Of a stretch of 64,000 nt of DNA, positions 25,017 to 36,197 are shown piece by piece. Position 1 is the stretch's first letter. Every line of letters begins with the position of its first letter. Origin of the DNA: Thalassomonas viridans (lineage in GTDB: Bacteria > Pseudomonadota > Gammaproteobacteria > Enterobacterales > Alteromonadaceae). The stretch lies in contig NZ_CP059733.1 in the NCBI RefSeq assembly GCF_000948985.2, positions 5,270,001 through 5,334,000 of the forward strand, in the 5' to 3' direction. The notes below the pieces were generated by a model, which worked only from the letters and a program-made list of their open reading frames with translations, ran no database searches and had not been told where the DNA came from. Made by a program: the position numbers and the translations under genes.

Positions 25017-26456
25017 ATGAAATTCTTAAGCGCCCTTTTGGCATGCGCTGCTATCAGCCCTCTTGTTCAAGCTGCCCCCTGGGTAGAAGCCGATAATATC
25101 TACCTGCGCGCCGATATCCAGCTATTGTCCGATCACCAGGTGATCAAGGCCCCGGTCAACCACTTTCCCCTGATGTGGGCAGATATTACCGCCGATCTCG
25201 ATGACGTCAACCTCAACACCTTGGACGAGAAATTAAACCGCAGTTACCAGCGGGTGGTTTTCCATTTAAACCAGGCGAAACAATCCGGCCAGCCGGGGTC
25301 CATTAAAATCGCGGCGGCCACCGACAGGCCCAAATTCAAACATTTCGGCGACAGCCAAAGCGAGAAAACCGAAATTACCAGCAGCCAAAGCTTTATGACC
25401 AGCAATTTCGCTGCCCGCCTGGAAATACATAAGGTCAGCGATGCCATAGACGATAAGAGTTTCCGTCTCGACGGCTCCTATCTCGCCTATAAGCTGGGCA
25501 ACTGGAATATTATCGGCGGCGCCGTGCCTATGTGGTGGGGCCCGGGCTGGGACACGGCTTTCTTAATGTCCACCAATGCCCGCCCTATCCCCGGCATAAG
25601 CCTAAACCGTCAGCAGGCAGTCGCCTTTGAGACCCCCTGGTTAAGCTGGCTCGGCCCCTGGAGTTTCACCACCTTTATGGGACAGCTGGAAGATAACGGC
25701 CGTACCATACCCAACACCCGGTTGTGGAGCAGCCGGTTAAGCCTGAAACCTTTCCCTTCGCTGGAATTGGGGCTTTCCCGCTCTACCATGTGGGGCGGCG
25801 ACGACCGGGGCAACGGCCTGTCGGACTTCTGGGATATCGTTGTCCCCAATGAATCGGATAATAAAATCGATGACAAAACCGACGTAAACGATCTGGGCTC
25901 AGTGGATTTAAGGTGGAGCACCAAGGTCTTAGGGCAAAACATCGGCGTTTATTACGAAATGGGCTTTGAAGATTACGGCATCAGCTCGGTAGCCCCTTCC
26001 AAGCGCAGCCACCTGGGGGGAATCGACACCGACTTCTTTGTCGGCGATGACCTCTACAGCCTCTATTTCGAAGCTTCGGATACCTACCATGCCGAATGTG
26101 TCTGTGTTTATGAACATGACATTTACCGCACCGGTTACCGCTATCGCGGCAAGGACATAGGCAGCACCTATGGCAGCAACGCCAGCAGCATCACTTTAGG
26201 CGTTATCGCCCAGCCGGAAAGCGACAGCTACTGGCAGGCCAGCGCTTCCATGATCGAGCTTAATAAAAACAACGAAGACAAGCTGGTTGACGACGAGGCC
26301 CTCAGCCACCAGGAAATCCTGGAGCTGCGCGGCAGCTACCGCTTTACCTGGGCCAAGAGCCGCTGGCAGGTAGGCGCCCTGGCCCGCAGAACCGAAATCA
26401 ACAATAAAACCGAGAATAATTTTGAAGCTTCCCTGAGCTGGGAATATAAGTTCTAA
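25017..26456 (+). CDS. Capsule assembly Wzi-family outer membrane protein
   Basis: A 479-residue protein with a signal peptide MKFLSALLACAAISPLVQAA. The pattern that follows is that of Wzi beta-barrels: LRADIQLLSDHQVIKAPVNH and FPLMWADI near the start, GGAVPMWWGPGWDTAFLMST in the middle, and a C-terminal strand ending SLSWEYKF with the terminal Phe of outer membrane proteins. In E. coli Wzi is a lectin-like protein that holds capsule on the cell surface. AGGATATCC precedes the ATG. It forms an operon with the glycerophosphotransferase gene and ends at a clear terminator. Confidence 0.85.
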   Translation: MKFLSALLACAAISPLVQAAPWVEADNIYLRADIQLLSDHQVIKAPVNHFPLMWADITADLDDVNLNTLDEKLNRSYQRVVFHLNQAKQSGQPGSIKIAAATDRPKFKHFGDSQSEKTEITSSQSFMTSNFAARLEIHKVSDAIDDKSFRLDGSYLAYKLGNWNIIGGAVPMWWGPGWDTAFLMSTNARPIPGISLNRQQAVAFETPWLSWLGPWSFTTFMGQLEDNGRTIPNTRLWSSRLSLKPFPSLELGLSRSTMWGGDDRGNGLSDFWDIVVPNESDNKIDDKTDVNDLGSVDLRWSTKVLGQNIGVYYEMGFEDYGISSVAPSKRSHLGGIDTDFFVGDDLYSLYFEASDTYHAECVCVYEHDIYRTGYRYRGKDIGSTYGSNASSITLGVIAQPESDSYWQASASMIELNKNNEDKLVDDEALSHQEILELRGSYRFTWAKSRWQVGALARRTEINNKTENNFEASLSWEYKF

Positions 26457-26485
26457 CAGACATTTTCAAAACCCGAATACGCATG

Positions 26486-26516
26486 AAACACATCCGGTCT
26501 TTGACCGGATGTGTTT
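26486..26516 (+). terminator. Terminator after the Wzi-like gene
   Basis: AAACACATCCGGTC pairs exactly with GACCGGATGTGTTT around a 3-base loop TTT, 30 bases after the stop, with the T-run forming the 3' arm. Confidence 0.78.
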
Positions 26517-26602
26517 TCCCCTGCCCGGCTTTTCCAGTTTCGACTATCACCTTTGACCACTCCCCATCACAGCACTTTCTGTAAATTTATTACAACTTTT
26601 CA

Positions 26603-26632
26603 TTGACAGCCTAGGCTCACTTGGGCTAGCTT
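26603..26632 (+). promoter_or_regulatory. Possible leu operon promoter
   Basis: TTGACA at 26603-26608 is a consensus -35 box. TAGCTT at 26627, 18 bases on, is a poor -10 match. It lies about 80 bases before the leader peptide. The region contains no other candidate of similar quality. Confidence 0.35.
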
Positions 26633-26710
26633 AGAAAAACAAAGAGCAGTTATAAAGCAAATTTACCAAACAAACTTTAGCAATACGCTTGCAGATTTAC
26701 GTTAAAAGAT

Positions 26711-26773
26711 ATGACACAGTTAATTAAGACAATTCGCATTAACCTCCTCCTCGTACTTAAGGTGCGCGGATAG
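26711..26773 (+). CDS. leuL: leu operon leader peptide
   Basis: A 20-residue leader reading MTQLIKTIRI then NLLLVLKVRG. It holds a Leu-rich run N-L-L-L-V-L encoded CTC CTC CTC GTA CTT plus one earlier TTA Leu codon. It lies between the presumed promoter and the attenuator hairpin, 112 bases before leuA. By analogy with enteric leu operons, ribosome stalling at the Leu codons when charged tRNA-Leu is scarce lets an antiterminator form. TTAATTAAG inside the leader and CTTAATTAAC after it may take part in the alternative pairing. Confidence 0.85.
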   Translation: MTQLIKTIRINLLLVLKVRG

Positions 26774-26803
26774 GTTTTTTATTGCTTAATTAACAATGAA
26801 AAA

Positions 26804-26837
26804 TATAAAACCCGCGTCAGTTAACGCGGGTTTTTTT
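26804..26837 (+). terminator. leu attenuator terminator
   Basis: AAAACCCGCGT pairs with ACGCGGGTTTT around loop CAGTTA; the T-run forms the 3' arm. It lies 31 bases after the leuL stop and 49 before leuA, the normal place for a transcription attenuator. Confidence 0.87.
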
Positions 26838-26885
26838 ATGCCTGAGTTTTTAGACGCTGGTTAACATCACAACAAAGGATAACCA

Positions 26886-29652
<2,767 letters not shown>

Positions 29653-29669
<17 letters not shown>

Positions 29670-31047
29670 CGAAAAGTTATGGCAACGACACCTGGTAGAA
29701 GAAAAGGCCGGTGAAACCCCGTTATTGTATGTCGACCGCCACCTGATCCATGAAGTGACTTCGCCGCAGGCGTTCGCCAATTTAAAATTTCATAACCGCC
29801 CGGTGCGCAGACCCGGGCGCACTATCGCGACCATGGATCACAATATTTCCACCCGCTCCATCGCCATAGACGCCGCGGGCGAAGGGGCCGCCAACCAGTT
29901 GCGTACCCTGGAGAAGAACTGCAAGGAATTCGGCATCCAGCTGTTCGGCATGGGCCATAAAAACCAGGGCATAGTGCATGTCATGGGACCTGAGCTGGGC
30001 CTGACCCTGCCGGGCACCATAATCGTCTGCGGCGACTCCCATACTGCCACCCATGGCGCCTTCGGTGCCCTGGCCTTTGGTATCGGCACCTCGGAAGTGG
30101 AACATGTCCTGGCCACGCAAACCCTGCGCCAGACCAGGGCAAAAACCATGAAGATAGAGGTCAAGGGCCAGGTCGGCGTCGGCATCAGCGCCAAGGACAT
30201 TATCCTGGCGATCATAGGTAAAACCGGCAGCGCCGGGGCAACCGGCTATGTGGTGGAATACTGCGGCGAAGCCATTACCGCCCTGAGCATGGAAGAGCGT
30301 ATGACGGTATGTAATATGAGCATAGAATTCGGCGCCAAGGCAGGTTTGATCGCCCCGGACGAAACCACCTTCGCCTACCTGAAAGACAGGGAATACGCCC
30401 CTAAAGCGGCGCTTTGGCAACAGGCGGTGGATGACTGGCAGACATTAAAGTCCGATGCCGATGCCGAATTTGATGCCGTGGTAACCTTAGACGCCGAAGA
30501 CATCAAAGCCCAGGTCACCTGGGGCACCACGCCTGGGCAGGTAACCTCTATCGACTCCGTAGTGCCGTCCCCGGACGACTTCAGCGATCCGGTGGAGAAA
30601 GAGTCCTGCGTCAAAGCGCTGGCCTATATGGGCCTGACCGCGGGCACTAAAATCACCGACATCAATATCAACAAGGTCTTTATCGGCTCCTGCACCAACT
30701 CGCGCATCGAAGACTTGCGGGCCGCCGCCGCAATCGCCAAAGGCAAAAAAGTTTCCCCTAAGGTGGATGCCATAGTGGTGCCCGGCTCCTACCGGGTAAA
30801 AGAGCAGGCGGAAGCGGAAGGTCTGGCGCAAATATTTACCGATGCAGGTTTTGAATGGCGCCTGCCCGGCTGCTCCATGTGCCTGGGCATGAACGACGAT
30901 AAACTGGCGGCAGGCGACAGGTGCGCCTCCACCAGCAACCGTAATTTTGAAGGACGCCAGGGGCGCGGCAGCCGCACCCATCTGGTAAGCCCGGAAGTTG
31001 CCGCCGCAGCGGCCATTGCCGGACATTTTGTCGACTTAAACAGCTAA
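29653..31047 (+). CDS. leuC: 3-isopropylmalate dehydratase large subunit
   Basis: A 464-residue aconitase-family protein that with LeuD isomerises 2- to 3-isopropylmalate. It shows [31 protein letters not shown], and the [4Fe-4S] ligands in [17 protein letters not shown] and [15 protein letters not shown]. The tail [20 protein letters not shown] is typical. Length equals the E. coli protein, which supports the second of the two duplicated starts. Confidence 0.98.
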
Positions 31048-31065
31048 TTGAGAACAGGAAAGATC

Positions 31066-31662
31066 ATGGAAAAATTTACCCGACATCAAGGTTTGGTTGT
31101 GCCTTTGGATATTGCCAATGTCGACACCGACCAAATCATTCCCAAGCAATTTTTACAGAAAACCGAACGGGTCGGCTTTGGCCAGCACTTATTCCACGAC
31201 TGGCGCTACCTGGACGGCGCCGGCACCCGGGACAACCCGGAGTTTATTTTAAACGCCCCCAGATACCGGGGCGCCTCTGTCCTGCTGGCCCGGGAAAACT
31301 TCGGTTGCGGCTCCAGCCGGGAACATGCTCCCTGGGCTCTGCAGGAATACGGCTTTAAGGTGATTATCGCCCCCAGTTTCGCCGATATCTTTTACGCCAA
31401 CTGCATTAATATCGGTATCCTGCCGATCAAACTCAGCGACGAGCAAATCAACCAGCTGTTTGCCGCCACCGCCAAGGCCGATATTGAGATCAGCGTTGAC
31501 CTGCCGAACGACCAGCTCAGCTTTGGCGACACCCGCTTTGAATTTGCCCTGGACAGCTTCCAGCAATACTGCCTGGAACAGGGCATCGACAGCGTCGGCT
31601 GGACCTTAAATAAGCTGGATAAGATTGAAGCCTTTGAAGAGAAAATGCCCGCCTGGCAATAG
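31066..31662 (+). CDS. leuD: 3-isopropylmalate dehydratase small subunit
   Basis: A 198-residue swivel-domain subunit of isopropylmalate isomerase. It has [20 protein letters not shown], the [20 protein letters not shown] substrate loop and [24 protein letters not shown] lies before the ATG at 31066; an upstream TTG at 31048 would overlap that ribosome site and is rejected. It is the last gene of the leu operon. Confidence 0.97.
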   Translation: MEKFTRHQGLVVPLDIANVDTDQIIPKQFLQKTERVGFGQHLFHDWRYLDGAGTRDNPEFILNAPRYRGASVLLARENFGCGSSREHAPWALQEYGFKVIIAPSFADIFYANCINIGILPIKLSDEQINQLFAATAKADIEISVDLPNDQLSFGDTRFEFALDSFQQYCLEQGIDSVGWTLNKLDKIEAFEEKMPAWQ

Positions 31663-31694
31663 GCGGCAAAGCTGATATTCAGCTGATATTCGGT

Positions 31695-31722
31695 AAAAAG
31701 GGCCGGTTTTCCGGCCCTTTTT
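31695..31722 (+). terminator. leu operon terminator
   Basis: AAAAAGGGCCGG pairs with CCGGCCCTTTTT around loop TTTT, 33 bases after leuD. Confidence 0.85.
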
Positions 31723-31790
31723 ATATTCAGGACGAATGATATGTCGCGCTCACATGGAGGTGAAGGAGTGACTATATATCAGCAGGAAAA

Positions 31791-32666
31791 TTAATTACCG
31801 GCCGCAGACCAGTTGGACAAGGCCGGCAGACTGAAGTTTTCACCGCGGTAATTCAGGATCACCTGTTGCGGCAGGATCTGCGTCAGGATCAAATCTTCGG
31901 CGATACGATCCCCCTGGTATTTGTCTTCACCGTTCACCCGGATCCAGCCTTCGCCGTCACTGGCGAAAATATGCAGTTCAAACTGCAGATCCGGTATGCC
32001 CTGCTGTACCCAAAGGGGCATACTGCCCAAGGGAGTAACGCCGGAATCACCGGCGCTCAACGAGGCGTCAAGCCCGGCATCTTCATCCACAACATCCTCT
32101 TCAAGCCCGGTATCGCCGGTTTCATCAAAGGCAGACTGAAACCTGGCCAGCAAATCATCGGAAACCCCTTCTTCAGCCTGCACTTTAAAATCAAGGGGAA
32201 GCTGCTTAGGTTTTTCGGCGCTCACCACAAGCTGCGGCTCTGCAGTTTTTTGCGTTTCCTGTTTGACCGGAGGATGTTCAAAATAACGTTCGGCGGCAAT
32301 TTTTTCACTGCTGTTGGCTGCAGCCAAGACCGGAGCTTTTACCGGTGCAGGCTCAACCTGTGCAGGCGTTGCCACTGCTTTTTCTTTGGCTTCAACAGCT
32401 GGCTGTACCTGAACCGCCGGAGCTTGGGCTGCCGGTATATGAGTCACAGGTGCATGAGCCACGGTTACCACCTGGCCTTGCTGGTTGTTTTGCCCCAGCC
32501 AGTACCCCGCCAACAGGGCAGCGAAAATCGCCAGGGTAAGCAGGACTCCCCAGCCGATAGAGGCAGACCGGGTTTCTATGGCCACCGGAACCGGACTTGA
32601 CTGTAGCGTCGGCGTCTGTCCCTGGCCGGTTTGTTCTTTTTTAAGCGCTTCTAATATATATGACAT
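31791..32666 (-). CDS. gspB: GspB-like type II secretion accessory protein
   Basis: A 291-residue protein. MSYILEALKKEQTGQGQTP is the short cytoplasmic start typical of GspB/ExeB. A membrane helix follows at about 38-56 (GVLLTLAIFAALLAGYWLGQ), then a long Pro/Ala/Lys/Val-rich periplasmic linker. The C-terminal domain, about 200-290 (LWVQQGIPDLQFELHIFASD, QVILNYRGENFSLP), is the T2SSB fold. With GspA it helps the secretin GspD cross peptidoglycan. It starts 11 bases after gspA on the same transcript. Other gsp genes are not in the window. Confidence 0.88.
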   Translation of the reverse strand: MSYILEALKKEQTGQGQTPTLQSSPVPVAIETRSASIGWGVLLTLAIFAALLAGYWLGQNNQQGQVVTVAHAPVTHIPAAQAPAVQVQPAVEAKEKAVATPAQVEPAPVKAPVLAAANSSEKIAAERYFEHPPVKQETQKTAEPQLVVSAEKPKQLPLDFKVQAEEGVSDDLLARFQSAFDETGDTGLEEDVVDEDAGLDASLSAGDSGVTPLGSMPLWVQQGIPDLQFELHIFASDGEGWIRVNGEDKYQGDRIAEDLILTQILPQQVILNYRGENFSLPALSNWSAAGN

Positions 32667-32677
32667 AACATCTTCGA

Positions 32678-34327
32678 TTATTTAAAAATGGGCTGCCCCT
32701 GGTCCACGGTATTGGTTAACAGCATCAGGGTTTGCTCCCCGGCATCACCGCTGCTGTCGATGCCATGCTGCCTTTGGAACTGGCGCAGCTGATTTTTTAA
32801 CATGGCATCCATTCCCTGAACCTCTCTTGCCGGGCGTTGCTGCTGCTGGCTTAATTTGTTTTCCAGCCACTGGACCGACTCGCTCAGGCTGTGCTCGTCA
32901 ATACGGGTTACAGGCTCAAAATAGGCATTTTTAGGCGGCTGCCAGAAAACCACGGCTCCCCCCTGCCAGTAGCTGTCGAACCAGGCTTTATCAACCCTGT
33001 GCTCTTGCCGGTCAAACTGAAAACGGTAACTTTCCTTTTCACCGTTCGCGGATTGGGAGACTCCGAGCAAAGTCCCGTAAAAGGCGCTGCCGCTATCGTC
33101 GATAAATTTAAACACCGCCGGGTAATTTAATTTCAGCAATGCCGGCAAGGTGCCTTTAAACCAGTAACAACTTAACTCATAGCTGTTTGCCACCTGGCAA
33201 GGTTCGGTCAGATCTTCTTCCACCTGCAACCGCCACAGGCTAAACAGGTGCCTGACCGCTTCCGGCAAGCTGCGGCTGGCCGCTGTTACCGAAGGCCAGT
33301 CGGTCTCCGGGGAAAGCTCCTTAGCGCTTGCAGGCTGTTGGCTAATATCCGCCGCTTCACCGGCGTTAACGGCCGACAAAGGCGTCACGGGTTCTGCCCC
33401 CGGAGCCTGGTCCTGATAATTACCGGCAACAAATCCCAACCCCAGGGTAACCGCCAACAGTCCTCCCGCCAGGGCTAATCTGCCGCTGGTTTTTTGCCAC
33501 CAGGGCTGGCGGCTAAATTCGGCGCCGAGGGCTTCAACCGAGGCCCCCAGTACCAGCTTCTTATCCACTATCTGTTTGTTTTCACCGTAGGCCCCAAGCA
33601 GCGCCCGGTCGCATAACAGGTTAATCAGCCTGGGGATCCCCTTGGAAAGCTGGTGTATGGTAGTGATCGCCCTGCGGTTAAACAGCGGCTGCTGGCAGTC
33701 GGCTATCGCCAGCCTGTGCTGGATATATTGCGCCACTTCTTCCCGGTTAAGGGGCAGCAAGTGGTAGCGGGCGGTAATGCGCTGCGCCAGCTGCCTGAGA
33801 TCCCGTCTTTGCAGCAATTGCTGCAATTCCGGCTGGCCGATCAAAATCACCTGCAACAGTTTTTTGGTGTGGGTTTCCAGGTTGGTCAGCAGCCTTAACT
33901 GCTCCAGCACTTCCGCCTGCAGATGCTGGGCTTCATCTATGATCAAAATAGTATTTAACCCGGCCTGGTGGTTCTTCAGCAGCTTTTCCTGAATTTTATC
34001 CGTCAGGGTTTTTAAGGTCGCCCCGGTTTTGCGGTAGCGGATTTTCAGCTCATCACAGATGGTCGCCAGCAGCTCCTGGCTCGATAAGGTCGGGTTTAAG
34101 ATAAAAGCTGCCTGGGTATTCTCCGGCAGCTGATCCAGCAAACAGCGGCTGACGGTGGTTTTCCCCGTGCCTACTTCCCCGGTTAACAGCACAAAACCGC
34201 CGGTTTCCCCCAGGCCGTAAGTCAGGTGGGCCAGGGCTTCACGGTGGCGGACACTCATAAATAAATAATGAGGGTTGGGCGCTATCGAGAAGGGAATTTC
34301 CTTTAAACCAAAATATCCTGTGTACAT
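32678..34327 (-). CDS. gspA: GspA/ExeA-like AAA ATPase
   Basis: About 549 residues. It starts MYTGYFGLKEIPFSIAPNPH, the ExeA start; the in-frame codon at 34381 adds an unrelated leader. The AAA domain has Walker A TGEVGTGKTT and Walker B NTILIIDEAQHL. A membrane helix follows at about 285-305 (LALAGGLLAVTLGLGFVAGN). The periplasmic part ends in a peptidoglycan-binding domain with LKNQLRQFQRQHGIDSSGDA. ExeA hydrolyses ATP and with ExeB remodels peptidoglycan for secretin assembly. This fits the secreted protease, lipase and collagenase in the window. Confidence 0.9.
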   Translation of the reverse strand: MYTGYFGLKEIPFSIAPNPHYLFMSVRHREALAHLTYGLGETGGFVLLTGEVGTGKTTVSRCLLDQLPENTQAAFILNPTLSSQELLATICDELKIRYRKTGATLKTLTDKIQEKLLKNHQAGLNTILIIDEAQHLQAEVLEQLRLLTNLETHTKKLLQVILIGQPELQQLLQRRDLRQLAQRITARYHLLPLNREEVAQYIQHRLAIADCQQPLFNRRAITTIHQLSKGIPRLINLLCDRALLGAYGENKQIVDKKLVLGASVEALGAEFSRQPWWQKTSGRLALAGGLLAVTLGLGFVAGNYQDQAPGAEPVTPLSAVNAGEAADISQQPASAKELSPETDWPSVTAASRSLPEAVRHLFSLWRLQVEEDLTEPCQVANSYELSCYWFKGTLPALLKLNYPAVFKFIDDSGSAFYGTLLGVSQSANGEKESYRFQFDRQEHRVDKAWFDSYWQGGAVVFWQPPKNAYFEPVTRIDEHSLSESVQWLENKLSQQQQRPAREVQGMDAMLKNQLRQFQRQHGIDSSGDAGEQTLMLLTNTVDQGQPIFK

Positions 34328-34503
34328 AAGCTGAAAACGATGAAAAAAATTACCGTGTAAAACTACCCCTTTGCCTTTCATAAGTCAAAGGCCGAAATCC
34401 CCTTATGCCGTTAACCTGTCACAGGCATCATCAATTTGTCACCCAGATAAGGGGGGATTTATGGTAAACTGCTTCTTTTGTGCGTTAACTTTTGGTTTTT
34501 CTT

Positions 34504-35790
34504 ATGTCTGTGTCTGCTGCAAATAATCATATTTCTTCCGAGCTCAATACCTACCTGGTGGGGGGCGCGGTCCGGGATCAGTTATTGGGACGGCAGGTCA
34601 CCGAGCGGGATTATTTAGTGGTGGGGGCAACCCCGGAGCAGATGCTGGAACTGGGCTTTATGCCCGTAGGCAAAGACTTCCCGGTATTTCTGCACCCGAC
34701 AACCAAGGAAGAATATGCCCTGGCCAGAACCGAGCGCAAACAGGGACAGGGATACACAGGTTTTGTCTGTTATGCCGACAGCGATGTGACCATAGAAGAA
34801 GACCTCAAACGCCGGGATCTGACGGTAAACGCCATGGCGATGTCGGACAGCGGCGAGATCATCGACCCCTATAACGGCCAACAAGACCTGGAAAATAAAC
34901 TGTTACGACATGTGTCCGAAGCCTTTGTCGAGGATCCGCTGCGGGTATTGCGGGTCGCCCGTTTTGCCGCCCGTTATTACCAATACGGTTTCAGCGTAGC
35001 CCCGGAAACCGTGGCCTTGATGGCAGAAATTGCCGCCAGCGGCGAACTGCAGCAGTTAACGGCGGAAAGGGTTTGGAAGGAAATGCAGCGCAGCCTGGAC
35101 GAAGCCAATCCGGAAGTCTTCTTTTCGGTACTGCGCCTGTGCGGCGCCCTGAAAGAACTGTTTCCCGAACTGGATGTGCTCTGGGGCATTCCCAATCCGC
35201 AGCGCTGGCACCCGGAAATATGCAGCGGACTGCATACCATGATGGTATTGCAGCAGGCAGTAAAACTGTCAGACAAAACCAGCGTCCGCTTTGCCGCCCT
35301 GTGCCATGACTTAGGCAAGGGCCTGACGGAAGAAGAGAAACTGCCCAGCCATCCCGGCCATGAAACCAGCGGCTTACCTCTGGTAGAAGCGGTATGCCAA
35401 CGCTTTAAGGTTCCCAACGACAGCAAACGCCTGGCATTAAAGGTGTGTGAATTTCACCTTATGAGCCATAAGGCATTCGATCTCAGGGAAAACACAATAT
35501 TAAAGCTATTTAACCAGTTAGACACCTGGCGTAAACCGGAAGAATTTGAAGACTTTCTGTTAAGCTGCGAAGCCGACTATAAAGGCCGTCTCGGCTTTGA
35601 AGACAAACCCTATCCCCAGGCTGCCTATTTACGGGCCGCCGCCCAAAAAGCCAGCGCCATTAATGCCAAAGCCTTTGTTGAGCAGGGACTCAAAGGGGTA
35701 GAAATCAAAAAAGCCATAGATGCCGCCAAATTAACGGCTATTGGTGAAATAAAAGCCCAGCTGGCACATACGGCGCCAGAGCATCCCTAA
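34504..35790 (+). CDS. cca: Multifunctional CCA tRNA nucleotidyltransferase
   Basis: About 428 residues. It adds and repairs the 3' CCA end of tRNAs. The class II nucleotidyltransferase head has TYLVGGAVRDQLLGR, ERDYLVVGATPEQM and the LKRRDLTVNAMAM and DPLRVLRVARFAARY motifs. The C-terminal HD domain (LHTMMVLQQ, ALCHDLGKGLTEEE) gives phosphatase and phosphodiesterase activity, the mark of the long gammaproteobacterial form. The ATG at 34504 was chosen; a TTG at 34492 is in frame without support. In E. coli it sits beside ygiM; here about 10 kb with wzi-like, leu and gsp genes intervenes. Confidence 0.95.
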   Translation: MSVSAANNHISSELNTYLVGGAVRDQLLGRQVTERDYLVVGATPEQMLELGFMPVGKDFPVFLHPTTKEEYALARTERKQGQGYTGFVCYADSDVTIEEDLKRRDLTVNAMAMSDSGEIIDPYNGQQDLENKLLRHVSEAFVEDPLRVLRVARFAARYYQYGFSVAPETVALMAEIAASGELQQLTAERVWKEMQRSLDEANPEVFFSVLRLCGALKELFPELDVLWGIPNPQRWHPEICSGLHTMMVLQQAVKLSDKTSVRFAALCHDLGKGLTEEEKLPSHPGHETSGLPLVEAVCQRFKVPNDSKRLALKVCEFHLMSHKAFDLRENTILKLFNQLDTWRKPEEFEDFLLSCEADYKGRLGFEDKPYPQAAYLRAAAQKASAINAKAFVEQGLKGVEIKKAIDAAKLTAIGEIKAQLAHTAPEHP

Positions 35791-35840
35791 TTCATATTTC
35801 TGTTCAGGATGAATTCATAGCATTCATCCTGAACACCGTC

Positions 35841-36144
35841 ACTCCCGTTCATCCATGAACCCGTAGCATACCTTTCGTCCTGAACATCATCACTCCCGTT
35901 CATCCATGAACCCGTGACATACCTTTCCTCCTGAACATCGTCACTCCTGTTCATCCATGAACCCGTGACATACCTTTCCTCCTGAACATCGTCACTCCTG
36001 TTCATCCATGAACCCGTGACATACCTTTCCTCCTGAACATCGCCACTCCTGTTCATCCATAAACCCGTGGCATACAGTTCATCCTTGAACATCGCCACTC
36101 CTGTTCATCCATGAACCCGTGGCATACAGTTCATCCTTGAACAT
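35841..36144. repeat. Minisatellite of six 51-bp units
   Basis: Units begin at 35841, 35892, 35943, 35994, 36045 and 36097. The first four are 51 bases, the fifth 52 and the last is cut short at 48. Each starts ACTCCYGTTCATCCATGAAC, which contains the palindrome GTTCA-TCCA-TGAAC. Units 2-4 are nearly identical and the outer ones diverge. The array fills the gap between cca and the terminator of the converging receptor gene. An antisense ORF through it exists only because 51 is a multiple of three. Confidence 0.88.
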
Positions 36145-36145
36145 A

Positions 36146-36174
36146 AAAAAGCCACATCCTTGGATGTGGCTTTT
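36146..36174. terminator. Terminator at the end of the minisatellite
   Basis: AAAAAGCCACATC pairs with GATGTGGCTTTT around a 4-base loop, with A and T runs on both sides. It serves the receptor gene (reverse strand) and cca. Confidence 0.8.
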
Positions 36175-36197
36175 GTCAGTTCCTTAATCTCGAAAGA

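Noticed and set aside
26457..26885. Riboswitch upstream of leuA
   Set aside because: The region is explained by leuL and a peptide-type attenuator; no conserved aptamer was recognised.
35787..36098. Reverse-strand ORF of 103 codons with repeated YVTGSWMNRSDDVQEER
   Set aside because: It is the 51-bp minisatellite read in frame. Units of 52 bases break the frame, no ribosome site exists, and it spans only non-coding repeat DNA.
35841..36144. CRISPR array
   Set aside because: Units are contiguous with no unique spacers, and no cas genes are present.
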